Shown in pieces: positions 9,378 to 21,186 of a stretch of DNA of 64,000 bases. Source of the stretch: Pseudomonas frederiksbergensis (GTDB lineage: Bacteria; Pseudomonadota; Gammaproteobacteria; Pseudomonadales; Pseudomonadaceae); the NCBI RefSeq assembly GCF_001874645.1, contig NZ_CP017886.1:2232001-2296000 (forward strand). The letters are read 5' to 3'. Within the stretch, counting starts at the first letter, position 1; every line of letters starts with the position of its first letter. A model generated the notes under the pieces. It was given only the letters and a program-made list of their open reading frames with translations, was not told the origin of the DNA and did no database searches. The translations under genes were made by a program, and so were the position numbers.

Positions 9378-11096
9378 ATGCGCTCACTTGCACCCCTTGT
9401 CCTGACCCTGTTGCTCACCGCCTGTGGTGACGGCGAATCGCTGTTGCCGCCCGACGCACGCCTGCCGGATGGTGGCCGCTATCGGGGGGATCTGGTCAAC
9501 GGGTTGCTGCAAGGTCAGGGCCGGATCGACTACCCGAACGGCAGCTGGTACGCCGGTCAGTTCGACAAAGGCCAGTGGCACGGTCAGGGCGAATGGCACG
9601 GCAGCAACGGCGAAGTCTACCGCGGGGAGTTCCAGCAAGGGCTGTTCCATGGCCAGGGCACGCTGACCACTAGTGGCAGCAGCTACACCGGCGGTTTCAA
9701 ACTCGGTCGGCGCGACGGTGAAGGCACCCTCAAAGAAGACGGCATGACCTACCGTGGCGAGTTCAAGGCCGATCAGTATTCCGGGCTCGGTCGCCTCGAA
9801 CTTGAGGACGGCAGTCAGTATCAGGGCCAGTTCGCCAATGGCAAACCCAACGGCGAAGGCCAGCGCGGCGATGCCAGCGGCAACCAGTTCACCGGCAATT
9901 TCGTCGACGGCCAGCTGGAAGGCAACGGCACCTTCAGCAGCGCCGAGGGCGACAGCTACGTCGGCGGTTTCAAACAGAATCAGTTGAACGGTAAAGGCCG
10001 CTACGAGAACGCCGATGGCGACGTGTGGGTCGGTCAATTCAAGGAAGGCGCGCTGAACGGCAAAGGTGAATTGATTGGCGCCGATAACAGCCACTATATC
10101 GGCCAGTTCAGCGATTGGCGCTTCACCGGCCAAGGCCGCTTGAACTTGTCGGACGGCAGCTTTTACATCGGCGAGTTCGACAGCGACAGCTACCAAGGGC
10201 ATGGCACGCTGGTGCTGACTGATGGCAGCGTGCAAAGCGGCGACTGGATCAATGGTCAGCGTGTACGCGATGCCAATGGCAAGTTGCTGCCAGACACCCT
10301 CGAGTTGGGGTTACTGGCGCAAGGCCGTCTGCTCGAAGAGGCGCTGGCCAATGTGCCCGCCTCGACCCCGGCGATCGAGTTGTACACCCTGACCGTGGGC
10401 GGCGACGGCAAGCAGAGTGTGTTTCTGCGCGAGTCCGACTACGTCAGCAACATGCTCGCCAGCCGCTTTGGTGCCTACGGCCAGATCCGCCTGGTCAACC
10501 ATCGCGACCACCTTGGCGACCGGCCGATGGCCACGCGCGAGAACCTGCGCCGCGCCGCCCTGACCCTGGCCGAACGCAGCGGGCCGGAAGACCTGGTGTT
10601 CATCTACCTGACCAGCCACGGCACCCACGAACACGAACTGGTGCTCGACCAACCGCGCCTGGAGCTGGCCGACTTGCCGGCTGACGAATTGGCAGCGGTC
10701 CTCGCACCGCTGAAAAATCGCGACAAGATCATCGTGATTTCGGCGTGCTACTCCGGCGGTTTTATCCCGGCACTCAAAGACGAACACACGCTGATCATGA
10801 CCGCCTCGCGCGCCGACCGAGTGTCGTTCGGTTGCTCGGAAGAGGCAGACTTCACTTACTTCGGCGACGCGTTATTCGTTCAGGCCCTGAACCAGACCGA
10901 CGATCTGGAGCAGGCGTTCAAACTGGCCAAGGCCACCGTTGCCGAGCGCGAACTGGCAGACAACTTCGAAGCATCTGAACCACAGATCTGGGCGCCTAAA
11001 GGGGTGGTGGCGCACTGGCAATTATTGCGCAAGCAGCAAGCACGCAAGGCACTACAAAGTGCCGCTTTAACCAGCAAGGAAGCAAAGAGCAACTAA
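9378..11096 (+). CDS. MORN-repeat lipoprotein with C-terminal C13 (legumain/caspase-like) peptidase domain
   Basis: A 572-residue predicted lipoprotein. The signal peptide ends in LLTAC, with the acylated cysteine at residue 16. About residues 30-310 are some eleven to twelve MORN-type repeats (YxGxFxxGxxxGxG pattern). The last 250 residues form a peptidase C13 domain: the catalytic histidine is in [10 protein letters not shown] (His414) and the cysteine in ISACYSGGF (Cys457). C13 enzymes cleave after Asn/Asp or act as transamidases. Substrate and partners of this envelope-anchored form are not known to me. The intact dyad argues for activity. It is followed 28 bases later by the NAD(P)-binding gene on the same strand. 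Confidence 0.92.
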   Translation: MRSLAPLVLTLLLTACGDGESLLPPDARLPDGGRYRGDLVNGLLQGQGRIDYPNGSWYAGQFDKGQWHGQGEWHGSNGEVYRGEFQQGLFHGQGTLTTSGSSYTGGFKLGRRDGEGTLKEDGMTYRGEFKADQYSGLGRLELEDGSQYQGQFANGKPNGEGQRGDASGNQFTGNFVDGQLEGNGTFSSAEGDSYVGGFKQNQLNGKGRYENADGDVWVGQFKEGALNGKGELIGADNSHYIGQFSDWRFTGQGRLNLSDGSFYIGEFDSDSYQGHGTLVLTDGSVQSGDWINGQRVRDANGKLLPDTLELGLLAQGRLLEEALANVPASTPAIELYTLTVGGDGKQSVFLRESDYVSNMLASRFGAYGQIRLVNHRDHLGDRPMATRENLRRAALTLAERSGPEDLVFIYLTSHGTHEHELVLDQPRLELADLPADELAAVLAPLKNRDKIIVISACYSGGFIPALKDEHTLIMTASRADRVSFGCSEEADFTYFGDALFVQALNQTDDLEQAFKLAKATVAERELADNFEASEPQIWAPKGVVAHWQLLRKQQARKALQSAALTSKEAKSN

Positions 11097-11124
11097 GCTG
11101 AAACAGTATCAAGGGGGAAACATT

Positions 11125-11766
11125 ATGTACTTGACGCCTCAGCATATATTGCTCGCTGGAGCCACCGGCCTGACCGGTGAGCACTTACTTGATCGGCTGC
11201 TCAACGAGCCGACCATCAGCCGCGTACTGGCACCCTCACGCAGGCCACTGGCGGAACATCCACACCTGGAAAACCCGGTCGGCGACCCGGCTGTATTTCT
11301 CCCACAACTCAGTGGCCGCGTCGACATTGCCTACTGCTGCCTGGGCACGACGATCAAACAGGCCGGCTCCGAAAAAGCCTTTCGCGCCGTTGATCTGGAC
11401 ATGGTGGTGGCGTTCGCCAAACGTGCGCGGGAGATGGGCGCACGGCACCTGATCGTGATCAGCGCCCTGGGGGCCGATCGGAGATCCTCGATTTTCTACA
11501 ACCGGGTTAAGGGCGAGATGGAATACGCATTACGCGCACAGAACTGGCCGCAACTGACCATCTGCCGGCCTTCCCTGCTACTGGGAGATCGCCTTGAACC
11601 GCGACTCGCCGAACAACTGGCAGGCCCGCTGTCCAGACTGATTCCCGGCAAATACCGCGGCATCGAAGCCTGCCAACTGGCCCGCGCCATGTGGCGCCTG
11701 GCGCTGGAAGAACAGGACGGTGTGCGGATTGTCGAGTCCGACGAATTGCGCAAGCTCGGTAAGTAA
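11125..11766 (+). CDS. NAD(P)H-binding Rossmann protein (NmrA/YraR-like oxidoreductase)
   Basis: A 213-residue atypical short-chain dehydrogenase with the N-terminal dinucleotide motif [26 protein letters not shown] segment and a conserved [11 protein letters not shown]...[10 protein letters not shown] segment resemble the Tyr/Lys region of extended SDRs; YNRVKG carries the Y-x-x-x-K pattern. Close relatives are annotated NAD-dependent epimerase/dehydratase or YraR-like, without defined substrates. A GGGGGAAAC sequence precedes the ATG at 11125. It may be co-transcribed with the C13 peptidase lipoprotein, and ends at a REP-derived hairpin. Confidence 0.85.
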   Translation: MYLTPQHILLAGATGLTGEHLLDRLLNEPTISRVLAPSRRPLAEHPHLENPVGDPAVFLPQLSGRVDIAYCCLGTTIKQAGSEKAFRAVDLDMVVAFAKRAREMGARHLIVISALGADRRSSIFYNRVKGEMEYALRAQNWPQLTICRPSLLLGDRLEPRLAEQLAGPLSRLIPGKYRGIEACQLARAMWRLALEEQDGVRIVESDELRKLGK

Positions 11767-11771
11767 AAATC

Positions 11772-11816
11772 AAAAGATCGCAGCCTTCGGCAGCTCCTAC
11801 GGGCTGCGATCTTTTT
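11772..11816. repeat. Single REP with short complementary arm; terminator-like hairpin
   Basis: AAAAGATCGCAGCC is followed by one REP half and then GGCTGCGATCTTTTT. The outer arms are complementary over 14 bases and end in a T run. It sits between two convergent genes, where it can serve as a transcription terminator in either direction. It looks like a REP pair that lost most of one copy. Confidence 0.8.
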
Positions 11817-11818
11817 GC

Positions 11819-12103
11819 TTACAACCCGCCCGTCGCCTGAAACCCCACACCCAACACCGTCAACACCGACAGCGGCAACAGCAGCGTGTCGAGCAGCGCG
11901 CTGGCCGGCAGGTCGATGCCGGGGTAGCTCGGTGCTTCGGCGCCAAAACGATCCTTGGCGCAGCAACCGCCGTCCAGCGCATACAGATCAAGACGCATGC
12001 CCGAGTACACCACCGGCGCGCCGGGCTTGGCTGCGTCCAGCGTACGTGCGGTGGCACAGCCGCCCAATTGCAGGACGAGCAGCAGACTCAATAACTTATT
12101 CAT
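11819..12103 (-). CDS. YceK/YidQ family lipoprotein
   Basis: A 94-residue lipoprotein: the signal peptide ends LLQLGGC, with the lipid-attachment Cys at residue 16. It is followed by a short domain containing [13 protein letters not shown] and a C-terminal hydrophobic segment, [14 protein letters not shown]. This matches the YceK/YidQ family, small envelope lipoproteins of unknown function. The start overlaps the 3' end of ubiX by eight bases, so translation is probably coupled to the mpl-ubiX transcript. Confidence 0.85.
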   Translation of the reverse strand: MNKLLSLLLVLQLGGCATARTLDAAKPGAPVVYSGMRLDLYALDGGCCAKDRFGAEAPSYPGIDLPASALLDTLLLPLSVLTVLGVGFQATGGL

Positions 12104-12728
12104 CGCAGCTTGAATGGTGCTCGCCCCAACGCGGCAGCATGTCTTGCGGGATGTTCAACAAATTGAGAATCCGCGCCACGACAAAATCCACCAGATCATC
12201 GATGGTCTGCGGCTGGTGATAGAAGCCCGGTGAGGCCGGCAGAATGGTCACGCCCATGTTCGACAGCTTGAGCATGTTTTCCAGGTGAATGCTTGAATAC
12301 GGCGCTTCGCGTGGCACCAGAATCAATGGTCGACGCTCTTTGAGCGTCACGTCGGCGGCGCGCTCGATCAGGTTATTGCAGGCGCCTGTGGCAATTGCCG
12401 ACAAGGTCCCGGTCGAGCACGGCACCACCACCATCGCGGCTGGCGAACCGGAGCCCGAGGCCACGGGCGACATCCAGTCTTCCTTGCCATACACCCGAAT
12501 CTGCCCGGCAGCAGCGCCGGTGTACTCGGTGAGGAAGGCCTGCATCATCTGCGGTTTTGGCGGCAGCGTGACGTCGGTCTCGGTCGCCATCACCAGTTGC
12601 GCAGCCTTGGAGATCAGGAAGTGCACCTCGCGGTCTTCGCGCACCAGACAATCGAGCAGGCGCAAACCATACTGGGCGCCGGAAGCGCCGGTCATGGCAA
12701 GGGTGATGCGATCCGGACCATTGCTCAT
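12096..12728 (-). CDS. ubiX: Flavin prenyltransferase UbiX
   Basis: Makes prenylated FMN, the cofactor of the UbiD decarboxylase in ubiquinone synthesis, from FMNH2 and dimethylallyl phosphate. The 210-residue flavoprotein shows [16 protein letters not shown] at the N-terminus and the FMN-binding [14 protein letters not shown] motif, plus the conserved [16 protein letters not shown] segment. The start overlaps the mpl stop by four bases (ATGA), and its end overlaps the YceK-type gene. The mpl-ubiX pairing is standard in pseudomonads. Confidence 0.97.
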   Translation of the reverse strand: MSNGPDRITLAMTGASGAQYGLRLLDCLVREDREVHFLISKAAQLVMATETDVTLPPKPQMMQAFLTEYTGAAAGQIRVYGKEDWMSPVASGSGSPAAMVVVPCSTGTLSAIATGACNNLIERAADVTLKERRPLILVPREAPYSSIHLENMLKLSNMGVTILPASPGFYHQPQTIDDLVDFVVARILNLLNIPQDMLPRWGEHHSSCDE

Positions 12729-14074
12729 TTAAGCGCCTCGGCCAATTTGCCATGCAGGCCGCCGAAGCCGCCGTTGCTCATGATCACCACGTGGGTGCCC
12801 GGTTTGGCTTGGCTCTTCACCCGCTCGATAATGCCTTCCAGCGAATCGCTGACCATTGACGGCACCGAGCACAGCGCAGCCGTCGCGCCGAGATCCCAGC
12901 CGAGGTTGGCCGGCGCGTACCAGATCACCTGATCGGCATCGACCACACTTTCCGGCAAACCGTCACGGTGTGCGCCAAGCTTCATCGAGTTGGAACGCGG
13001 CTCGATGATCGCGATCAACGGCGCGTCGCCGATGCGTTTGCGCAGACCGTCGAGGGTGGTCGCGATGGCGGTCGGGTGATGCGCGAAGTCGTCGTAGATA
13101 GTGACACCGTGAACTTCAGCGACTTTTTCCATGCGCCGTTTCACGCTCTTGAACGCGCTCAACGCGGCGATGCCCATCGCCGGGACCACGCCCACATGCC
13201 GCGCGGCCGCCAGAGTGGCCAAGGCATTGGCCACGTTGTGCTGGCCGGTCATGTCCCACTCGACCACGCCTTGGGCGACGCCTTCGAACATCACTTCAAA
13301 CTTCGAGCCGTCGGCGCTGAGCAACTTGACCTGCCACTGCCCGCCTGCACCGGTGGTTTGCACCGGGGTCCAGCAACCCATTTCGATAACGCGCTGCAAT
13401 GCCGGTTCGGTGGTCGGGTGGATCACCAGGCCTTCGCTCGGGATGGTCCGCACCAAGTGGTGGAACTGCCGCTCGATGGCCGGCAGATCGGGGAAGATGT
13501 CGGCGTGATCGAACTCAAGGTTATTGAGGATCGCGGTACGCGGACGGTAGTGAACGAATTTCGAACGCTTGTCGAAGAAGGCGCTGTCGTACTCATCGGC
13601 TTCGATCACGAAGAACGGCGTGGCACCCAGACGCGCCGACACCGAGAAGTTCTGTGGCACGCCACCGATCAAGAAGCCCGGACTCATGCCGGCGTGTTCC
13701 AGCACCCAGGCGAGCATGCTGCTGGTGGTGGTCTTGCCGTGGGTGCCGGCAACCGCCAGCACCCAACGACCTTGCAGCACGTGGTCGGCCAGCCATTGCG
13801 GACCGGAGACGTACGGCAGGCCTTTATTCAATACGTATTCGACCGCAGGGTTGCCGCGCGACATCGCATTGCCGATCACCACCAGATCCGGGGCCGGATC
13901 GAGTTGGGCAGGATCATAGCCTTGCGTCAGCTCGATGCCCTGCGCCTGCAACTGAGTGCTCATCGGCGGGTAGACGTTGGCATCGGAGCCCGTCACGTGA
14001 TGGCCCAGCTCTTTGGCCAGAACCGCCATCGAGCCCATGAAAGTGCCGCAAATACCCAGAATATGAATGTGCAT
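12725..14074 (-). CDS. mpl: UDP-N-acetylmuramate:L-alanyl-gamma-D-glutamyl-meso-diaminopimelate ligase
   Basis: Peptidoglycan recycling ligase that attaches recovered murein tripeptide to UDP-MurNAc with ATP. The 449-residue protein has Mur ligase architecture. It has an N-terminal UDP-binding Rossmann segment ([17 protein letters not shown]), a central ATPase with P-loop [12 protein letters not shown], then [10 protein letters not shown] and a C-terminal [13 protein letters not shown] chose ATG 14074 because it gives the canonical MHIHILG start; the open frame upstream to 14173 is unrelated. It is the first gene of the mpl-ubiX-yceK run. Confidence 0.97.
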   Translation of the reverse strand: MHIHILGICGTFMGSMAVLAKELGHHVTGSDANVYPPMSTQLQAQGIELTQGYDPAQLDPAPDLVVIGNAMSRGNPAVEYVLNKGLPYVSGPQWLADHVLQGRWVLAVAGTHGKTTTSSMLAWVLEHAGMSPGFLIGGVPQNFSVSARLGATPFFVIEADEYDSAFFDKRSKFVHYRPRTAILNNLEFDHADIFPDLPAIERQFHHLVRTIPSEGLVIHPTTEPALQRVIEMGCWTPVQTTGAGGQWQVKLLSADGSKFEVMFEGVAQGVVEWDMTGQHNVANALATLAAARHVGVVPAMGIAALSAFKSVKRRMEKVAEVHGVTIYDDFAHHPTAIATTLDGLRKRIGDAPLIAIIEPRSNSMKLGAHRDGLPESVVDADQVIWYAPANLGWDLGATAALCSVPSMVSDSLEGIIERVKSQAKPGTHVVIMSNGGFGGLHGKLAEALK

Positions 14075-14171
14075 AGTCAACCTCGTAAAACATCGAGGCA
14101 GGTTAGCGTAGAGGGCCGAAAATCGCACCTTGTGTTTCGGACTCGAGATCACCAGCGCGCAGATGATCGCC

Positions 14172-14250
14172 AAGATCGCAGCTTGCGGCAGCTCCTACGC
14201 AGAGCGCGGTTGGCTTCTTCTGTAGGAGCTGCCGCAGGCTGCGATCTTTT
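14172..14250. repeat. REP inverted pair
   Basis: Two REP copies facing each other, separated by about 20 bases, sit directly after the eatR-like stop and upstream of mpl. The left copy carries one change (GCTTGCGG for GCCTGCGG). Confidence 0.9.
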
Positions 14251-14252
14251 CG

Positions 14253-16169
<1,917 letters not shown>

Positions 16170-16205
16170 TTCTTATTATTCTCCCCGAAAGGTGTACACG
16201 GCCCT

Positions 16206-16284
16206 GTAGGAGCTGCCGGAGGCTGCGATCTTTTGATTTTGAAAAAACAAAGTCAAAAGATCGCAGCCTCCGGCAGCTCCTACG
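16206..16284. repeat. REP inverted pair (GCCGGAGGC variant)
   Basis: Both arms carry the same compensatory change (GCCGGAGGC / GCCTCCGGC instead of GCCGCAGGC / GCCTGCGGC), so the hairpin is kept. It lies in the 384-base divergent region upstream of eatR. Confidence 0.9.
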
Positions 16285-16377
16285 GTCCATTACAGGCACT
16301 GAGCATCCTCCAGCGTCGAGCGCATTGCAATGCCGGCCTGACCGCCAGGTCACGGGCTGTGCCACAAGCGGTACAAA

Positions 16378-16412
16378 CTGTCACAAGGCCTGTATTGCAT
16401 CTGTCACAGGCC
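16378..16412. promoter_or_regulatory. Candidate activator-binding repeats upstream of the sigma-54 promoter
   Basis: CTGTCACAAGGCC (16378-16390) is repeated as CTGTCACAGGCC (16401-16412), 23 bases apart. They lie 60-110 bases upstream of the sigma-54 promoter, the usual place for enhancer-binding protein sites. A related GCTGTGCCACAAG lies just before them. Binding by EatR is inferred. Confidence 0.55.
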
Positions 16413-16471
16413 CTGCTTCACCAACCCTCAATAAAACCGTAAACCCTTGATTTACCTGTCCCGCAAAGCAC

Positions 16472-16487
16472 TGGCCCGACCTTTGCT
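16472..16487 (+). promoter_or_regulatory. Sigma-54 (-24/-12) promoter of the aldehyde dehydrogenase gene
   Basis: TGGCCCGACCTTTGCT has the GG (16473-16474), ten bases, then GC (16485-16486) spacing required for sigma-54. It is 67 bases before the ATG and downstream of the candidate enhancer repeats, in line with the neighbouring sigma-54 activator. Confidence 0.8.
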
Positions 16488-16553
16488 CTACGCTTCTCAA
16501 GCGCTTACTGCGCGTACTCCCTTATAAGTACAAAAGCCAAGGAGACACTCACC

Positions 16554-18074
16554 ATGCGTTACGCTCACCCAGGTACTGAAGGCGCTATCGTTTCGTTCAA
16601 GAGTCAATACGGCAACTACATCGGCGGCGAGTTCGTCGCGCCTGTCAAAGGTCAGTACTTCACCAATACCTCGCCGGTCAACGGCCAACCGATTGCCGAA
16701 TTCCCCCGTTCCACGGCCGAAGACATCGAAAAAGCCCTCGACGCTGCCCACGCAGCCGCCGACGCCTGGGGCAGCACGTCTGCTCAGGCACGCTCGCTGG
16801 TGCTGCTGAAAATCGCCGACCGCATTGAACAAAACCTCGAAGTGCTGGCGATCACCGAAAGCTGGGACAACGGCAAGGCCGTGCGTGAAACCCTGAACGC
16901 CGACATTCCGCTGGCCGCTGACCATTTCCGTTACTTCGCCGGTTGCCTGCGCGCTCAGGAAGGCAGCGCCGCGGAAATCGACGGCAACACCGTGGCGTAT
17001 CACATTCACGAACCGCTGGGCGTGGTCGGGCAGATCATCCCATGGAACTTCCCGATCCTGATGGCCGCCTGGAAACTCGCCCCGGCCCTGGCCGCCGGTA
17101 ACTGCGTGGTGCTCAAGCCCGCCGAGCAAACTCCGCTGGGCATTACCGTTCTGCTGGAACTGATCGGCGACCTGCTGCCACCCGGCGTACTGAACGTCGT
17201 GCAAGGTTTCGGCAAAGAAGCCGGCGAAGCCCTGGCCACCAGCAAGCGCATCGCCAAAATCGCCTTTACCGGCTCGACGCCGGTCGGCTCGCACATCATG
17301 AAATGCGCTGCCGAAAACATCATTCCGTCCACCGTGGAACTGGGCGGCAAATCGCCGAACATCTTCTTCGCCGACATCATGCAAGCCGAACCGACCTTCA
17401 TCGAGAAAGCCGCCGAAGGCCTGGTGCTGGCGTTCTTCAACCAGGGCGAAGTCTGCACCTGCCCGTCCCGCGCACTGGTGCAGGAGTCGATCTACGACGA
17501 CTTCATGAAAGTGGTGATGAAGAAGGTCCTGCAAATCAAACGTGGCGACCCGCTGGACACCGACACCATGGTCGGCGCCCAGGCGTCCGAGCAGCAATTC
17601 GACAAGATCCTCTCCTACCTGGAAATCGCCAAAGGTGAAGGTGCTGAGTTGCTGACGGGCGGCAAAGTGGAAAAACTCGAGGGCAACCTGGCGACCGGGT
17701 ATTACATCCAGCCGACCCTGCTCAAGGGCACCAACAAAATGCGCGTGTTCCAGGAAGAAATCTTTGGCCCGGTGGTGAGCATCACCACCTTCAAGGACGA
17801 AGCCGAAGCCCTGGCGATTGCCAACGACACCGAGTTCGGCCTCGGCGCCGGTCTCTGGACCCGCGACATCAACCGCGCCTACCGCATGGGTCGGGCGATC
17901 AAGGCCGGTCGCGTCTGGACCAACTGCTACCACCTGTACCCGGCCCACGCGGCATTCGGCGGTTACAAGAAGTCCGGTGTCGGCCGTGAAACCCACAAAA
18001 TGATGCTCGACCACTACCAGCAAACCAAAAACCTGCTGGTGAGCTACGACATCAATCCGCTGGGTTTCTTCTAA
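16554..18074 (+). CDS. Aldehyde dehydrogenase of the ethanolamine cluster (ExaC/HdhA-like)
   Basis: An NAD-dependent aldehyde dehydrogenase of 506 residues. In this locus it should oxidise acetaldehyde released by ethanolamine ammonia-lyase, giving acetate. The family catalytic residues are visible: [15 protein letters not shown], the general-base glutamate in [12 protein letters not shown], and the nucleophile Cys301 in [10 protein letters not shown]. An AAGGAG-like site (16540s) precedes the ATG. It is divergent from eatR and has its own sigma-54 promoter. The P. aeruginosa counterpart PA4022 is described as an aldehyde/hydrazone dehydrogenase (HdhA), so alternative aldehyde substrates are possible. 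Confidence 0.93.
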   Translation: MRYAHPGTEGAIVSFKSQYGNYIGGEFVAPVKGQYFTNTSPVNGQPIAEFPRSTAEDIEKALDAAHAAADAWGSTSAQARSLVLLKIADRIEQNLEVLAITESWDNGKAVRETLNADIPLAADHFRYFAGCLRAQEGSAAEIDGNTVAYHIHEPLGVVGQIIPWNFPILMAAWKLAPALAAGNCVVLKPAEQTPLGITVLLELIGDLLPPGVLNVVQGFGKEAGEALATSKRIAKIAFTGSTPVGSHIMKCAAENIIPSTVELGGKSPNIFFADIMQAEPTFIEKAAEGLVLAFFNQGEVCTCPSRALVQESIYDDFMKVVMKKVLQIKRGDPLDTDTMVGAQASEQQFDKILSYLEIAKGEGAELLTGGKVEKLEGNLATGYYIQPTLLKGTNKMRVFQEEIFGPVVSITTFKDEAEALAIANDTEFGLGAGLWTRDINRAYRMGRAIKAGRVWTNCYHLYPAHAAFGGYKKSGVGRETHKMMLDHYQQTKNLLVSYDINPLGFF

Positions 18075-18095
18075 CCCTCCAGGCTTAAAACCGGC

Positions 18096-18190
18096 GTAGG
18101 AGCTGCCGCAGGCTGCGATCTTTTGATCTTTGTCTGTTGGCAGCTCCCGTCGCCAGGTTGAAGAAGATCGCAGGCTTCGCCAGCTCCTAC
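18096..18190. repeat. REP inverted pair, degenerate right copy
   Basis: A canonical REP copy at 18096-18124 faces a variant (GAAGATCGCAGGCTTCGCCAGCTCCTAC) ending at 18190. It separates the aldehyde dehydrogenase from the permease promoter. Confidence 0.85.
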
Positions 18191-18230
18191 AGGGATGGCG
18201 TTCCAACCAAAAATCATTGCCCTGCCGCTC

Positions 18231-18246
18231 TGGCACGGGCTTTGCG
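18231..18246 (+). promoter_or_regulatory. Sigma-54 (-24/-12) promoter of the ethanolamine permease-eutBC operon
   Basis: TGGCACGGGCTTTGCG is a near-perfect match to the sigma-54 consensus TGGCACN5TTGC, with GG at 18232-18233 and GC at 18244-18245 (ten bases between). It lies about 100 bases before the permease ATG, so permease-eutB-eutC can be driven separately from the dehydrogenase. Confidence 0.88.
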
Positions 18247-18348
18247 TGCCCGATCGACAGATTAACCGCTGCGTGAACAGCGTCGATCCACCCAAACCGC
18301 CACACCCGAAAGTCCAACAGATCAAACAATAAAAAGCAGAGAGGACTT

Positions 18349-19719
18349 ATGACTTCGACAACTACGCTCAAACCCACACTCGGCACCCTGCACCTGTGGG
18401 GCATTGCCGTCGGTCTGGTGATTTCCGGCGAATACTTCGGCTGGAGTTATGGCTGGGGCACCGCAGGTACCCTGGGGTTCCTCGTCACCGCGCTGATGGT
18501 GGCGACGATGTACACCTGCTTCATCTTCAGTTTCACCGAACTCACCACCGCGATTCCCCACGCTGGCGGGCCCTTTGCCTACAGCCGACGGGCCTTTGGT
18601 GAAAAAGGCGGTTTGATTGCCGGGATTGCTACGCTGATCGAGTTCGTCTTTGCGCCACCGGCCATTGCGATGGCCATTGGCGCCTACCTGAACGTGCAAT
18701 ACCCGGATCTGGACCCGAAAATCGCCGCGGTCGGCGCCTACTTCGTGTTCATGGGCCTGAACATTCTTGGCGTCAGCATTGCCGCGACCTTCGAACTGGT
18801 GGTGACCGTTCTGGCGGTAGCCGAACTGCTGGTGTTCATGGGCGTGGTTGCACCGGGCTTCAGCTTCAGCAATTTCGTGCTCAACGGCTGGTCGGGTTCG
18901 AGCGAGTTCACGATGGGCTCGATCCCCGGGATGTTTGCGGCGATACCGTTTGCTATCTGGTTCTTCCTCGCCATCGAAGGCGCGGCCATGGCTGCCGAAG
19001 AAGCCAAGGACCCGAAACGTACGATTCCCAAGGCCTACGTCAGCGGTATCCTGACCCTGGTGTTCCTGGCGATGGGCGTGATGGTCATGGCCGGCGGCGT
19101 GGGTGACTGGCGTCAACTGGCGAACATCAACGACCCGCTGCCACAGGCGATGAAAGCCGTGGTCGGCAACAACTCCAGCTGGATGCACATGCTGGTGTGG
19201 ATTGGCCTGTTCGGTCTGGTGGCGAGCTTCCACGGGATCATCCTCGGCTACTCGCGACAGTTCTTCGCCCTCGCTCGTGCTGGCTACCTGCCTCGCGGCC
19301 TGGCCAAGCTCTCGCGCTTCCAGACGCCGCACCGGGCGATTCTGGCCGGCGGCGTGATCGGCATCGCGGCGATTTACAGCGATGGACTGGTCAACCTGCA
19401 AGGCATGACCCTGACAGCCGCGATGATCACCATGTCGGTGTTCGGCGCCATCGTGATGTACATCATCAGCATGCTCAGCCTGTTCAAACTGCGTAAAACC
19501 GAGCCGCTGCTGGAGCGCACCTTCCGCGCCCCGGGTTATCCGATCGTGCCGGGCATTGCGCTGTTCCTGGCGGTGGTCTGCCTGGTGGCGATGGCCTGGT
19601 TCAATACCTTGATCGGGATGATTTTCCTCGGTTTCATGGTGGCAGGTTTCATCTACTTCCAACTGACCGCCAAACAGCGCTCCGATGCACCGGCCGACGC
19701 GATGCTCACGGGCATATAA
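18349..19719 (+). CDS. Ethanolamine permease (APC superfamily)
   Basis: A 456-residue inner-membrane transporter with about twelve membrane segments, of the amino acid-polyamine-organocation superfamily, close to the ethanolamine permease (Eat) group. The N-terminal HLWGIAVGLVISGEYFGWSYGW segment and the substrate-site EGAAMAAEEAKDPKRTIPKAY loop are typical. It imports ethanolamine for EutBC, whose genes follow 72 bases later. An AGAGAGGACTT sequence precedes the ATG, and a sigma-54 promoter lies just upstream. Confidence 0.93.
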   Translation: MTSTTTLKPTLGTLHLWGIAVGLVISGEYFGWSYGWGTAGTLGFLVTALMVATMYTCFIFSFTELTTAIPHAGGPFAYSRRAFGEKGGLIAGIATLIEFVFAPPAIAMAIGAYLNVQYPDLDPKIAAVGAYFVFMGLNILGVSIAATFELVVTVLAVAELLVFMGVVAPGFSFSNFVLNGWSGSSEFTMGSIPGMFAAIPFAIWFFLAIEGAAMAAEEAKDPKRTIPKAYVSGILTLVFLAMGVMVMAGGVGDWRQLANINDPLPQAMKAVVGNNSSWMHMLVWIGLFGLVASFHGIILGYSRQFFALARAGYLPRGLAKLSRFQTPHRAILAGGVIGIAAIYSDGLVNLQGMTLTAAMITMSVFGAIVMYIISMLSLFKLRKTEPLLERTFRAPGYPIVPGIALFLAVVCLVAMAWFNTLIGMIFLGFMVAGFIYFQLTAKQRSDAPADAMLTGI

Positions 19720-19791
19720 CGTGCACCTGCGCCGGGCGAATGGCCCGGCGCATGCACCAAATGCATTCAATACATCAGAAGGACACCGCTC

Positions 19792-21186
19792 ATGGCTGCA
19801 TTTGCCCATACCGTCGGCGCCCGGACCTACCGTTTCGACGACCTCAAGGACGTCATGGCCAAGGCCAGCCCGGCGCGTTCCGGGGACTTCCTGGCCGGCG
19901 TTGCCGCCCTGAATGATGGTGAACGGGTTGCCGCGCAAATGGCGTTGGCTGACATCCCGCTCAAGCATTTCCTGCAAGAAGTACTGATCCCTTACGAATC
20001 CGATGAAGTCACCCGGCTGATCATCGATACCCACGACGCCAGCGCCTTTGCGACCGTCAGCCACCTGACCGTTGGCGGCTTTCGCGACTGGCTGCTCAGC
20101 GATGCGGCCGACGAGCACAGCCTGCGCGCCCTCGCCCCCGGCTTGACCCCGGAAATGGCGGCCGCCGTGTCGAAGATCATGCGCGTACAGGACCTGGTGC
20201 TGGTGGCACAGAAAATCCGCGTGGTGACTCAATTTCGCGGCACGATGGGCCTGCGCGGTCGCCTGTCGACCCGCCTGCAACCCAATCACCCCACCGACGA
20301 ACCCGCCGGGATTGCCGCGAGCATTCTCGACGGTCTGCTCTATGGCAACGGCGACGCGATGATCGGGATCAACCCGGCCACCGACAGTATCGCCTCGATC
20401 TGCGCCATGCTGGAAATGCTCGACGCGGTGATCCAGCGCTACGAAATCCCGACCCAAGCCTGCGTGCTGACCCACGTCACCACCTCCATCGAGGCGATCA
20501 ACCGTGGCGTGCCACTGGACCTGGTGTTCCAGTCGATCGCCGGCACCGAAGCGGCCAACGCCAGTTTCGGCATCAGCCTGAATGTGCTGCAGGAAGGTTA
20601 TGACGCAGGATTGAGCCTCAATCGCGGCACGCTGGGGCAAAACCTGATGTACTTCGAAACCGGCCAGGGCAGCGCGCTCTCGGCCAACGCCCATCACGGC
20701 ATCGACCAGCAAACCTGTGAAACCCGCGCCTACGCCGTGGCACGGCATTTCAAGCCGTTTCTGGTGAACACCGTGGTCGGCTTCATTGGCCCGGAATACC
20801 TCTACAACGGCAAACAGATCATCCGCGCCGGCCTCGAAGACCACTTCTGCGGCAAGTTGCTCGGTGTGCCGATGGGCTGCGACATCTGCTACACCAACCA
20901 CGCCGAAGCCGATCAGGACGATATGGACACCCTGCTGACGCTGCTGGGCGTGGCCGGGATCAACTTCATCATGGGCATCCCCGGCTCCGACGACATCATG
21001 CTCAACTACCAGACCACTTCGTTCCACGACGCGCTCTACGCGCGCCAGACCCTCGGCCTGAAACCTGCGCCGGAGTTTGAGTTGTGGCTGGCGAAAATGG
21101 GCATCTTCACCCAAGGTGACGGCAAGGTTCACTTCGGCAACCACCTGCCGCCGGCCTTCCGCCAGGCCATGGCGCAACTGGGATGA
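19792..21186 (+). CDS. eutB: Ethanolamine ammonia-lyase large subunit
   Basis: Catalytic TIM-barrel subunit of the adenosylcobalamin-dependent ammonia-lyase, which splits ethanolamine into acetaldehyde and ammonia with EutC. The 464-residue protein has the normal length and family segments ([49 protein letters not shown]). The start ATG has AGAAGGACACC before it. Its stop overlaps eutC (ATGA). No EutA reactivase or shell-protein genes accompany it in the window, as in other pseudomonads that degrade ethanolamine without a microcompartment. Confidence 0.97.
   Translation: MAAFAHTVGARTYRFDDLKDVMAKASPARSGDFLAGVAALNDGERVAAQMALADIPLKHFLQEVLIPYESDEVTRLIIDTHDASAFATVSHLTVGGFRDWLLSDAADEHSLRALAPGLTPEMAAAVSKIMRVQDLVLVAQKIRVVTQFRGTMGLRGRLSTRLQPNHPTDEPAGIAASILDGLLYGNGDAMIGINPATDSIASICAMLEMLDAVIQRYEIPTQACVLTHVTTSIEAINRGVPLDLVFQSIAGTEAANASFGISLNVLQEGYDAGLSLNRGTLGQNLMYFETGQGSALSANAHHGIDQQTCETRAYAVARHFKPFLVNTVVGFIGPEYLYNGKQIIRAGLEDHFCGKLLGVPMGCDICYTNHAEADQDDMDTLLTLLGVAGINFIMGIPGSDDIMLNYQTTSFHDALYARQTLGLKPAPEFELWLAKMGIFTQGDGKVHFGNHLPPAFRQAMAQLG

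Noticed and set aside
16497..18404. A 635-codon minus-strand frame opposite the aldehyde dehydrogenase
   Set aside because: Antisense shadow with His/Val-rich, low-complexity translation typical of reversed dehydrogenase codons.
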